From Stentor roeselii (taxonomy: Eukaryota > Ciliophora > Heterotrichea > Heterotrichida > Stentoridae): a DNA stretch of 64,000 nt. Positions 28,300-35,959 of the stretch are shown piece by piece (positions within the stretch are counted from its first letter, which is position 1; every line of letters starts with the position of its first letter). The stretch lies in the NCBI GenBank assembly GCA_006503475.1, contig RSEH01000087.1, positions 1-64,000 on the forward strand. Reading direction: 5' to 3'. Under the pieces are notes generated by a model. That model was not told the DNA's origin. It ran no database searches and saw nothing but the letters and a program-made list of their open reading frames with translations. Made by a program: the position numbers and the translations under genes.

Positions 28300-28369
28300 A
28301 TTATTTATGTTTAGGGTTTAAGAGTGAAGGTTTTTTGAGTTGGATTTGAAGTTGATGGAGTTATTGGAA

Positions 28370-28397
28370 GTTAGGGTGTTAGGGTGTTAGGGTGTTA
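28370..28397 (+). repeat. Interstitial telomeric repeat (TGTTAGGG, about 3.5 copies)
   Basis: Positions 28370-28397 read GTTAGGG followed by two full TGTTAGGG units and a partial TGTTA. This is the complement of CCCTAACA, the telomere unit reported for the heterotrichs Stentor and Blepharisma. It sits in open intergenic DNA between the aminopeptidase stop and the tRNA-like RNA cluster. Three and a half perfect octamers in an AT-rich spacer are unlikely by chance. It may mark a former or alternative chromosome end or a fusion point. Confidence 0.8.
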
Positions 28398-28438
28398 ATT
28401 CTTGATTTGGATTTGAGATTGTGATATGGTTTGAGTGA

Positions 28439-28446
28439 TATTTAAA
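28439..28446 (+). promoter_or_regulatory. TATA-like box of tRNA-like RNA copy 1
   Basis: TATTTAAA begins 30 nt before the first base of the 66-nt element at 28469. The other two intact copies have similar boxes at nearly the same distance. Confidence 0.5.
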
Positions 28447-28468
28447 GTTTAAGCATGAAAAATGTTAA

Positions 28469-28534
28469 TCTAGAGCGTAGGGTACAAATACGAACTGCAC
28501 CTCTGTATTATCGGGTTCAACTCCCGACTCTAGA
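28469..28534 (+). ncRNA. 66-nt tRNA-like RNA, copy 1
   Basis: Bases 1-7 (TCTAGAG) pair perfectly with bases 60-66 (CTCTAGA). The 3' half holds a canonical T-arm: stem TCGGG/CCCGA around the seven-base loop TTCAACT, which also makes a good pol III B-box (GGTTCAACTCC). Next to the 5' stem is a tiny hairpin GTA-GGG-TAC in the D-arm position. A middle stem AATAC/GTATT closes a 13-nt loop (GAACTGCACCTCT). C and then ATTTT follow the closing stem, giving a pol III terminator. The overall layout is acceptor stem, small D-like arm, large-loop middle arm and T-arm, but there is no seven-base anticodon loop, so it is not an ordinary tRNA. Two further intact copies with the same length follow. Confidence 0.75.
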
Positions 28535-28639
28535 CATTTTGGGATTATTTTTACTGGTTAATAGTTTCTGTTGTGATCTGATGGCTCACTGATGAATAAT
28601 GAAGGAGAAGAATCAATAAATATCGAATTTATCTTTATT

Positions 28640-28706
28640 TTTGGATTGGAAGGTGCAATTCATTTCAATATTTCCTTCATCTATCAGGTTCAAATCCGAC
28701 CCTAGA
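28640..28706 (+). pseudogene. Decayed tRNA-like RNA copy
   Basis: Aligns along its whole length with the intact copies: GGAAGGTGCAATTCA matches the TGTAGGGTACAAATA block, and TCAGGTTCAAATCCGA matches the T-arm. It keeps the 3' stem strand CCCTAGA but has lost the 5' strand and the T-stem pairing, so it should not fold like the intact members. Confidence 0.6.
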
Positions 28707-28839
28707 GCTTTCATTCAGATTTAAACCCAACACAATTATATCTTTTCTGCATCACAATTAATTTAACTGAAAACTTAAACTAATGTTTAAGCTAGCTTTT
28801 CTCAATAAAAATACTAATACTCGAGTCAAAAAATATTAC

Positions 28840-28905
28840 TCTATCCTAAAATATCCAAAAAATGAATCTCCTTCCTTTATTTCAGCTTCAAATCCTAATT
28901 TTCAA
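28840..28905 (+). pseudogene. Decayed tRNA-like RNA copy
   Basis: GAATCTCCTTCCTTTATTTC matches the middle-loop region of copy 3, and the T-arm survives only as TCAGCTTCAAATCCTAA. The closing stem is lost. Its 3' flank (TTTCTGTTGAGATCTGATGG near 28932) closely repeats the flank behind copy 1 (TTTCTGTTGTGATCTGATGG near 28564), which shows that the two copies arose by duplication of a larger segment. Confidence 0.5.
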
Positions 28906-28979
28906 CATTTTGCGATATTTTGAAAACAAAAATATTTCTGTTGAGATCTGATGGATTCTATTGATAAATTCAAGAAACC

Positions 28980-29045
28980 AAAAGTATAAAAAAACATCAA
29001 ATCTAGCTTTCCTCTATAATATAAGCTTCATATCCAGTTTAATAT
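28980..29045 (+). pseudogene. Probable strongly decayed tRNA-like RNA copy
   Basis: CCTCTATAATATAAGCTTCA matches the middle region and T-loop of copy 1 with several changes. It lies behind the preceding decayed copy, as the copy at 28640 lies behind copy 1, so it is probably the other half of the duplicated segment. Weak on its own. Confidence 0.35.
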
Positions 29046-29159
29046 TTCTTCTTCTAAGATTTACTCCCTAAAACTCCAGATTCTAAGAAGTAAAAAAAAC
29101 TCCAAGTCATCATCTCAACCCCAAAGCCACACAAACATTTCTTCATGCAAATCGCTTAC

Positions 29160-29168
29160 TATTTAATA
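29160..29168 (+). promoter_or_regulatory. TATA-like box of tRNA-like RNA copy 2
   Basis: TATTTAATA begins 30 nt upstream of the element at 29190, the same spacing as in copy 1. An ATGCAAAT octamer lies near 29144, which may be coincidence. Confidence 0.5.
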
Positions 29169-29189
29169 TCAAAATCCAAGTACAGTTAA

Positions 29190-29255
29190 TCTAGGGTGTA
29201 GGGTACAAATAATGAATATCACATCTTTATATCGGGTTCAACTCCCGACCCTAGA
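29190..29255 (+). ncRNA. 66-nt tRNA-like RNA, copy 2
   Basis: Same length and arms as copy 1. Its closing stem is TCTAGGG/CCCTAGA: pair 6 is G-C where copies 1 and 3 have A-T, a compensatory change. The T-arm is identical to copy 1. The D-position hairpin is four pairs, TGTA-GGG-TACA. The middle stem ATAA/TTAT closes a 14-nt loop (TGAATATCACATCT). C and five T residues follow at 29256-29261. Confidence 0.78.
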
Positions 29256-29325
29256 CTTTTTAATAAACCCAAAAATCTAATCAACTCCAAAACGCCTAAA
29301 AACTTAAAATCAATTTTTCAATCAC

Positions 29326-29334
29326 TATATAAAA
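29326..29334 (+). promoter_or_regulatory. TATA-like box of tRNA-like RNA copy 3
   Basis: TATATAAAA begins 33 nt upstream of the element at 29359. It could instead serve the C2-domain gene that starts at 29449, but that is 115 bp away. Confidence 0.45.
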
Positions 29335-29358
29335 CCTAAACTTCAAAAAATAAATCAA

Positions 29359-29424
29359 TCTAGAGTGTACGGTACAAATAACGATTCTCCCTCCTTTATT
29401 TCGGGTTCAACTCCCGACTCTAGA
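29359..29424 (+). ncRNA. 66-nt tRNA-like RNA, copy 3
   Basis: Same 66-nt layout: closing stem TCTAGAG/CTCTAGA, D-position hairpin TGTA-CGG-TACA, middle stem AATAA/TTATT around a 14-nt loop (CGATTCTCCCTCCT), and the identical T-arm. CCTTTT follows. It ends 24 bp before the ATG of the next protein gene. A translated frame runs through it, but the fold and the conservation with copies 1 and 2 show the region is RNA-coding, not protein. Confidence 0.75.
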
Positions 29425-29448
29425 CCTTTTGTGAATCCGTTAATTAAA

Positions 29449-30294
29449 ATGAAATCAACCCCAAACCAAAACTTTTCAATCACAATCTGCCAAGCTTCAA
29501 TCCTGACACAGATCCCAGGCCTGATACTAAGTCCTCAAGTTCAGATAGACTACAGTTCTGTTCAAGTAAGAACTCGTTCTTTAAGCGATTTTCTTCCAGA
29601 GTTCAACGAAAAGTTCAATTTTGAAATGATGAAAGGCGAAATAGTTGTAACTCTGCTGAACAACCCGAAATTCTTTAAAGAGTCAGTCATCGGCTGCTGT
29701 TCGATTCCAGTTCGAAGGGTCTCAGGATGGTTCAACTTGACAAAGGAAGGAAAAAAAGTAGGCTCTATAAGGGTTATTGTTCAGGAAGACTCGGAAAATC
29801 AGTCACTTTTAATCGATTATCAAAAAAAACTCGCTGAAGCTAAAAAAATTCAAGAGCAGGTCAAAGAGTTGAAAAAAAAATATATGAATAAGGCTCAGGC
29901 CGTTAAAGAAAGGTCTTTGACTTGCAGAAGTAAACATTTAGAAGATATTGAAAATAATGATATTTGTAAAAATTCACTTTCAGTCAAACATGAAATGAAA
30001 GAATTGATCAGCAAAAAGGCCTTGATTAAAATGCAGGAGGAAAATTTGGAGATTGAAAAAGAAAGAATTCAAATCGCTTGGAATGAAATTGAAAATGAAA
30101 AGAAAGAAGTACAGGCTGCTATTTTAAAGATTAAGGATGGCTTGCAGGAAAGTCAAGCTGCCAAATGCAGGAATAATATTTTGAATCGAATTAGCGAGTA
30201 TACAAAAAATAGAGCTGCTACTCCGAAATCAGCTAAAAGTCATTTGTTTAGGAATTCAGAGTTTTCTTTAACACAGCCGAGGTTGGATGATTAA
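29449..30294 (+). CDS. C2-like domain plus coiled-coil protein
   Basis: The frame is open from 29365, but its first 28 codons overlap tRNA-like copy 3, so I place the start at the ATG at 29449 (281 residues). Residues 8-120 look like a C2 beta-sandwich (NFSITICQASILTQIPG, LLNNPKFFKESVIGCCSIPV, GWFNLTKEGKKVGSIRV). The Asp residues of Ca2+-binding C2 loops are mostly missing, so binding of protein or lipid without Ca2+ is more likely. A coiled coil fills 125-250 (KKLAEAKKIQEQVKELKKKY and following). It is convergent with the RNA-ligase-like gene. Confidence 0.7.
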   Translation: MKSTPNQNFSITICQASILTQIPGLILSPQVQIDYSSVQVRTRSLSDFLPEFNEKFNFEMMKGEIVVTLLNNPKFFKESVIGCCSIPVRRVSGWFNLTKEGKKVGSIRVIVQEDSENQSLLIDYQKKLAEAKKIQEQVKELKKKYMNKAQAVKERSLTCRSKHLEDIENNDICKNSLSVKHEMKELISKKALIKMQEENLEIEKERIQIAWNEIENEKKEVQAAILKIKDGLQESQAAKCRNNILNRISEYTKNRAATPKSAKSHLFRNSEFSLTQPRLDD

Positions 30295-30410
30295 AGGTAG
30301 GTAATTTTAATGGATTAGATTGGGTAATGATTGATGGAGGATGGTTTTATTATAGATTTTTTTTATTATTGGGTAATTTCAGAAGAGGGCTTGGGTTTTT
30401 TTTATCTTTT

Positions 30411-33014
30411 TCAAGGTGGAATAATAAAAAACTTTCTGAATCGTTCAGATAAGATGAGGGAATCATGGACTTCAGGAATTTCTAAAACTTTTACTTTTTC
30501 CACTAATTCTGAATAGTGATTATTAGAAAAATTATCTTGCACCAAACCTCGCACAAGATCAGAAACTTTTTCATCAGTGATCCAGTTTTCATCAAAGACT
30601 TTAACTTTAACTACGTCATCTACTCGTCTTTCAATGAAGGTTTTAGTTTCGATGCTGTAATCCTTGAAAATTTTCACGAAAACTTGAATATTTTCCTTTA
30701 ATTCTTCATCAAATGGTCGATTTTTCACGATGTTTTTTAAACCTGAGATTAAAAATAACTCTGAAAACATGAAGGACTGTTTTTTTTTTAAGTTGTATCC
30801 AGAAGTATCAGGGAAAATTCCAATTATATGAAAATCAGTTCGAATTACTTGTAAAAATTCGATAAAAGTCTTAAGATTATCATGATCAAACCTGTGATCT
30901 ATGAAAAAAACAGCTGTTTTCTTTGTTTTCTTTATATTTTCTGTAGATTTTATTCGAAGTTCTTGAATAAGTGAAAGAATTTCACCGTTTTGTATTTGAG
31001 TGTCTTGAGAACTTGGATCAGCCAGTGCATTTAAATTAATTAGTTCGTAATTTGAACTGATTTCAGTTGTTATTATCGAACTTATAGTAGAAATTATAAA
31101 GCTTTTGTTGAATGAGGGTAAAAAACAAGGAATGAATATAATTGAGGATTGTTTTTTATTAGATCTGGTCCAGTTTGATTGATCTTTCTGATTTTTCATT
31201 ATTTTTTTCACTTCTTTCATCAAATTTTTCTCATCAGGTGGGTCAAGCTGGTTGATATCAACTTCTGAAGAATACTTCTCAATTAAATTTCTGATTATTT
31301 TAAAAGAATCTTCAGTTTCTGGCTTTTTGGTGTTTTTTTTCGATTTATTATGTTTTTGTCTATCATTTGATTTATTTTTTAAAGAGTTTTGATACTTTTG
31401 CTCTGATTTTAAGCTGAAACCTGCGAAAATATAAATCGCTGAGTTAATGACTGGAAAGTTGTTTTTTCTTAGAATGTTATGATAAATATGACCTTGGACA
31501 AACTTGTGACAGTCTTTTTTGTTATCATAAAACATTCCTAGTTCCTCTGAAAGGGTATTCGGGTCAACCTCATATAAAGGAGATGTTTCTAGGAAAATAA
31601 TAGACTCGGAATTTTTGGACTCTTCGAAGACAAATGGTTCTTCGACTTCTTGGGTAACTTTTTTCGGTCCTAAGACTTTTTCAGCTGTTTTGATGAACTC
31701 ATTTATGAAAAATTCTGCATTTTTGGTTGAAGAATTGGTATCTATCATACTTTTAATGTCTTTGCTGAACTTTTCAATACTAGATTGAAGAGATCCAGAT
31801 CCTTTTTTTAGGAGTTTTAATTTTTCTCTTATTTTTCGGTAGATTCTATATTCTATTGTTTTGATTTTGGCTAAAGATAACGTCACCTGATTCAAAACAA
31901 CTTTTTCGATTTCTCCAGAAGTCAAATTTTCTACATTCCCTGAAAAAATTTCATTTTCTACTACTTCTTGGCATGCACTTAACTCTTCCTTACTTCTCAC
32001 AAAATATAAAACTGATCCTTCTCCAGAATTTTCCAAGGTTTGAGAGCTGATTTCTTTGAATAAATCTTTAATCTTGTTGTAAAGTTCAATCTTTTCAAAG
32101 AATCTTCCAAACTTATTTACCTGAACACTTGGCAGATTGAAGAGTTTGAAGTAGTAAAATGATTCTAAAACAGGCAGACATGAATAAGCTGAGCAGTTCT
32201 CCACTATAGCGAAAAACCTGATTTCTTCAATACTATAACTGACAATATGTTTAAATTGTTGATTTCCGATGTATTCACCTACTAAAGTCCTTCCATTTAG
32301 ATATCTTTTCAAATTTTCAACATTTTTAACAGTCCTTAAAATAGAAAACCACTGAACAGCTATACTTTTGGTAAATTTATACCGATCATTATGAAAATCA
32401 TCAATTTCTGAAGGATCTGATACAACAAGACTGCAATTTTTCGAAGAAATCATCCATTTTTGCAGTAGTTCCAAGTAAGAAACCTGCACATTTTCTCCAT
32501 TCGCCTTTTCAGTTACATATACATCAATTAAAAATCCCTGCAAAATTTGATTTTCAATACATTCAAAAGTCACCTGATGATGATCATTTTTACCTCTCAT
32601 CATTTTCCCAGATTTTTTCTTGTTTTGACTATGAAAGCCAGTTAATTGACTTAAAGCTTCAAAAGAAACATCAAAAAACTTAGTCAATCCTCTTCGAACC
32701 CAGAAAATTTCTTGAATATTCCCAACGTTAACATTTCCAAGACTTGAATAATTTTTGAAATCTGAAAACCTTCCAACGAGCATCAAACTATTGCCTCTTT
32801 TAATATTGGTCCTTAAAATCAAGTTTTTTAAATAAAGCTCATCTTCTTCATATCCTCTGACATCTAATTTCAAATCATAAATCAAAAACTTGTCTGATGT
32901 GTAAGTTTGAGTTGTTTTTAGATGGCGATTTGAAAGAAATGATGAAAACTTTTCAGGGTTCAAGGACCAGCTTAGAACTTCTGAGGGTTGGAATAAGGGA
33001 AGAGATATTTCCAT
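30411..33014 (-). CDS. RNA-ligase-like nucleotidyltransferase with degenerate C-terminal kinase-like region
   Basis: 867 residues. Around residue 168 is TEKANGENVQVS, a covalent nucleotidyltransferase motif I (K-x-x-G) with Lys170 as the likely adenylated residue; KANG is the form typical of tRNA-ligase-type enzymes. Downstream are GRTLVGEYIG (motif III-like) and SGEGSVLYFV (motif IV-like, E-G). The C-terminal third has a spot where a P-loop is expected (IIFIPCFLPSFNKSF) that keeps N-K-S but lacks the Gly-rich loop, followed by a Walker-B-like TAVFFIDHR. This suggests a Trl1-like ligase-kinase layout with an inactive or altered kinase part. The middle has a Lys-rich linker. The reaction (joining RNA ends with ATP) is inferred from motifs. 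It lies about 1 kb from the tRNA-like RNA cluster. Confidence 0.65.
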   Translation of the reverse strand: MEISLPLFQPSEVLSWSLNPEKFSSFLSNRHLKTTQTYTSDKFLIYDLKLDVRGYEEDELYLKNLILRTNIKRGNSLMLVGRFSDFKNYSSLGNVNVGNIQEIFWVRRGLTKFFDVSFEALSQLTGFHSQNKKKSGKMMRGKNDHHQVTFECIENQILQGFLIDVYVTEKANGENVQVSYLELLQKWMISSKNCSLVVSDPSEIDDFHNDRYKFTKSIAVQWFSILRTVKNVENLKRYLNGRTLVGEYIGNQQFKHIVSYSIEEIRFFAIVENCSAYSCLPVLESFYYFKLFNLPSVQVNKFGRFFEKIELYNKIKDLFKEISSQTLENSGEGSVLYFVRSKEELSACQEVVENEIFSGNVENLTSGEIEKVVLNQVTLSLAKIKTIEYRIYRKIREKLKLLKKGSGSLQSSIEKFSKDIKSMIDTNSSTKNAEFFINEFIKTAEKVLGPKKVTQEVEEPFVFEESKNSESIIFLETSPLYEVDPNTLSEELGMFYDNKKDCHKFVQGHIYHNILRKNNFPVINSAIYIFAGFSLKSEQKYQNSLKNKSNDRQKHNKSKKNTKKPETEDSFKIIRNLIEKYSSEVDINQLDPPDEKNLMKEVKKIMKNQKDQSNWTRSNKKQSSIIFIPCFLPSFNKSFIISTISSIITTEISSNYELINLNALADPSSQDTQIQNGEILSLIQELRIKSTENIKKTKKTAVFFIDHRFDHDNLKTFIEFLQVIRTDFHIIGIFPDTSGYNLKKKQSFMFSELFLISGLKNIVKNRPFDEELKENIQVFVKIFKDYSIETKTFIERRVDDVVKVKVFDENWITDEKVSDLVRGLVQDNFSNNHYSELVEKVKVLEIPEVHDSLILSERFRKFFIIPP

Positions 33015-33270
33015 TTATTTTATTATAAAATTGAAGGTGTTTTGGGAATTCTGTTGATTTAAGGGTGATCACTACTGATTCTTTGAAGATAAAGAACTTC
33101 ATAGTTTCTCCCTTTACAAAAATATCTGCATAGCAGGGGTGGGATTAATCCATCCACACAATATTTTCCTTACTCATAGTTTCAGGCAGGTTTTTTATGT
33201 TTTTTGGTTTAAATACTGCTTTTTTTCTTTAACAATATGGGACATTTCTTTCAAATAATCAACACCTAAA

Positions 33271-33576
33271 TATTAAAGTTTCATTGAAATGAACTCTACA
33301 TTAAATAAAATTTCATTGAAATGAACTCTAAATAAACAATGTTTCATTGAAATGAACTATAATTAAATAAATTTTCATTGAGTTTAACTCTAAATTATTA
33401 AAGTTTCATTGAAATGAACTATAATTAAATAAAGTTTCATTGAATTTAACTCTAAATTATTAAATTTTCATTGAATGAACTCTAGATTAAATAATGTTTC
33501 ATTGAAATGAACTCTAAATAAAATAAACTTCCATTTCTTAACTAAAACTCTACATTAAATAAAGTTTCATTAAATA
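33271..33576. repeat. 31-nt tandem satellite with internal palindrome
   Basis: Eight clear and two degraded units. The core TTTCATTGA starts at 33279, 33311, 33342, 33373, 33404, 33435, 33466 and 33497, a spacing of 31 (once 32). The better units contain TTCATTGAAATGAA, an inverted repeat able to form a six-pair hairpin, followed by an AT-rich linker ending in TTAAATAAA. The array begins 6 bp beyond the aspartic protease stop and may lie in its 3' UTR. Confidence 0.85.
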
Positions 33577-33582
33577 ACTACT

Positions 33583-34905
33583 CTACTCAACCACCTCATC
33601 CTTATTCATCCACTTCCAAATTCTCCAAACCATAAAATTGATAAAAACCATCAACAGACAAGACCCCGCAAACACAACAAAAACCCCAACATCAGAAATC
33701 CTATTTTTCGAGTAATCAACAGCAAGTTCAGCTAAAGACCGATTAGTAAAAATGCCATCAGAGCAACTAGCAGCAGCAAAAGCAATTTTCAATCCACTCC
33801 TATCAAAAAACACGTCATTTCCCCTCATAAAGGTACTTCCAAGAATATTCCCCCCATCAAAGTTACTATAAACTCCGACACAGTAATAATTCGGAGTATC
33901 AGGCCAAGCAAACAAGTAATTTTCAGGTCTCCAATAAACCGTCGCCTCGCCTTCAAAAACAATTCTAACAACGGGAAAAGTCCTAAAAAATTCATTCAAA
34001 TCAGTATCAGTTTTATAAACAAAGCATTTCTGCGGTTCTCCATAAACCTTAACCACTTCAGCCTGACAATTTCCAGGAACATCACAGAAACTATTAAAAA
34101 AATAAAGAAAACTTGAATATATCCCATTTGCCAAATAAGTAAAAGTAGTACCTGAGTCAACAACAGTACCAGTTGTGTAAATTTTCGGCAAGTCATCAGG
34201 CGATACGGGTATTTGGTGATAATCAACAAAGATCCTAGTGACTTTAACACTATAATAAACCTCGTCATACATATTAGTCCAGTTCATCTGTGAGAGATGA
34301 TTCGAACTGTTGAACCCTCCAACGGCTAGTAAGCCGTTTTCCTTTCCAAGACAAAGAGAGAAAGAATTTGAGTCAATTCTTTCAGTATCAAAAAGTGTGT
34401 CGACCAAAGAGTTGACATTATTTTTTTTCCGAGCAAGTCCCATAATACCATCAACTTTTTGAGACTTGAACAAATTAGTCTCCCGCAAATGACAGCCGAA
34501 AATATTCCGAGTTAAAAAGTTTGACTCGAGTCCTAAGTCGAAAGTAAGGATGTCTTCAACAAGGATGCCGAAAATTGAACTGCCTTCAGCGTAGGACTGA
34601 TGATATTCACAGATTCCATTGTTGCAGGATGAACAAGTCACCCCTGAATCACAGGAGATTTTTTCAAAGGTAGAAGAATGGGTGTAGTCGAAGTAACTGT
34701 CCATGTGTTCTCCGCAGTATGCACACCCTGTGCATGGAAAAGCTGTAAGACTTGAACCTGTGTCGACGATCACTGTTTGACGCACTAGAGGAGTCCCCAC
34801 GTAGAGGTCTAGGTAGTAATAACCGAGGGTCTCAGTACTTCCGTAGATTATTGTTTGGAAGATTGACTGTGAAAGGCAGGTGTCGAATAAAATAAGCAGA
34901 AACAT
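33583..34905 (-). CDS. Membrane-anchored pepsin-family (A1) aspartic protease
   Basis: 440 residues. A signal peptide (MFLLILFDTCLSQS) starts the chain. The two catalytic sites are VDTGSSLTAFPC near residue 48 and VDSGTTFTYLA near 253, both intact. Between them lies a Cys-rich insert (CTGCAYCGEHM, CDSGVTCSSCNNGICEYH), and flap-type sequences are present. After the second lobe a transmembrane helix (VGVFVVFAGSCLLMVFINFM) and a short basic tail follow, so the enzyme is probably a type I membrane protein facing the lumen or cell exterior, like plant nepenthesin-type or BACE-type proteases. No separate propeptide is obvious. The 31-nt satellite lies directly downstream. Confidence 0.93.
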   Translation of the reverse strand: MFLLILFDTCLSQSIFQTIIYGSTETLGYYYLDLYVGTPLVRQTVIVDTGSSLTAFPCTGCAYCGEHMDSYFDYTHSSTFEKISCDSGVTCSSCNNGICEYHQSYAEGSSIFGILVEDILTFDLGLESNFLTRNIFGCHLRETNLFKSQKVDGIMGLARKKNNVNSLVDTLFDTERIDSNSFSLCLGKENGLLAVGGFNSSNHLSQMNWTNMYDEVYYSVKVTRIFVDYHQIPVSPDDLPKIYTTGTVVDSGTTFTYLANGIYSSFLYFFNSFCDVPGNCQAEVVKVYGEPQKCFVYKTDTDLNEFFRTFPVVRIVFEGEATVYWRPENYLFAWPDTPNYYCVGVYSNFDGGNILGSTFMRGNDVFFDRSGLKIAFAAASCSDGIFTNRSLAELAVDYSKNRISDVGVFVVFAGSCLLMVFINFMVWRIWKWMNKDEVVE

Positions 34906-35005
34906 CTTTATTTAATCCAGAAAAATTTACAATTATTAGAAAATTTTTTTCAGAAGGAAATTTTTAAGATTTTTCAAGAATTTAGTTGAATTTTTAATAA
35001 TTTTA

Positions 35006-35869
35006 ATGTACTCGCTTTTCCAAAAAACCATGAAAGACTCCAAGTCCCAAGAACGACTGAAAAAGCCAAAGTCGATTAACCTGCAACTGGCAAGTGCCCG
35101 TCAAGACCGTCTGAATAAACTAGCAACTTCTACCTCTCCAAACCTGCTCAAAAGTAACACCTAATAAGTGATGAGCTCAGGAGTGATTCCTCATTTTCAC
35201 CCTTCCACAATAGAATACCGTGACAAGCCATACAAAGACAACATCTACCTGCGTAAGTACTTTTCATTCAGCTACAAGCCTGACAAGCAGCGAGTGACAG
35301 AAACAGAAGAAGCTTACAAATCTTCTCATCTTGAAAGTGAAAAATACTTCAAACTACGGCCTGATTATCTAAGAGAATCAGGTTATTCTTTCCGCCCAGA
35401 TAACCGTTTCAAGTAATTTTCACCAAGGCCGAAGCCAAATTTAAACTTGAGGGTCCAGAGCTCCGCTCTGGCCTGTTCAGGGCTGATGCTGAAGCCTCAT
35501 GGATATTCTCATACGTTTAGAGATGTTCAAAAGGAAAAATGGACTCAAGAAGTGACTTTTATGTAGAAAGACTTCGTTAAGACTGTCAAACAAATGAAAA
35601 AGTTTAAAGCTGGAATCAATTCTTGTGATATGTATGTGGATGGGTTTCAAGTCGTTGGAGATGTTTGTAGGAAAAGGGTGAAAGAACTTGAAATCGCTGG
35701 AGATTTTAAACCGAATCATGATAAAGATGCCTGGGGAAAGATGTTTGAGGACCCTGGGTCTTGTCATAATTTTAATACGAGGATGATTTTACAAGAGAAT
35801 CAGGGAGAGGGAAAGTGGTATCCTGCTACTTTTAAAAATTTCAATATTGGGAAGAATAAAAGTGGGTAA
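35006..35869 (+). CDS. Unknown basic protein, four exons with three 15-nt introns
   Basis: Exons 35006-35153, 35169-35412, 35428-35551 and 35567-35869 are joined by GTAACACCTAATAAG, GTAATTTTCACCAAG and GTGACTTTTATGTAG, all exactly 15 nt with A at position 10. Without splicing each short frame meets a stop; with it a single 272-residue protein results. It is rich in Tyr, Lys and Pro (YKDNIYLRKYFSFSYKPDKQ, YLRESGYSFRPDNRFK) with no membrane segment or coiled coil. Start could be the ATG at 35006 or the in-frame ATG at 35030. The last exon holds a conserved-looking block (DMYVDGFQVVGDVCRKRV) with no family I recognise. A ciliary or cortical role is only a guess from composition. Confidence 0.75.
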
Positions 35870-35959
35870 ATTTGAAGGATTAGGAATATTTTGTAGAGGT
35901 TTATAGAGATATTGATGAATTTATTCTTCAATTTAAAGAAAATCTAAATGATATTATCT

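Noticed and set aside
29144-29151. ATGCAAAT octamer upstream of tRNA-like copy 2
   Set aside because: It matches a vertebrate snRNA enhancer, but a single 8-mer is expected by chance and the other copies lack it.
28469-29424. Ordinary tRNA genes
   Set aside because: They have acceptor and T-arms but no seven-base anticodon loop and only a 3-4 bp D-arm in 66 nt, so I call them tRNA-like RNAs instead.
33271-33576. CRISPR array
   Set aside because: The array is a continuous 31-nt satellite: the units abut with AT-rich linkers that are themselves repeated, not unique spacers, and the genome is eukaryotic.
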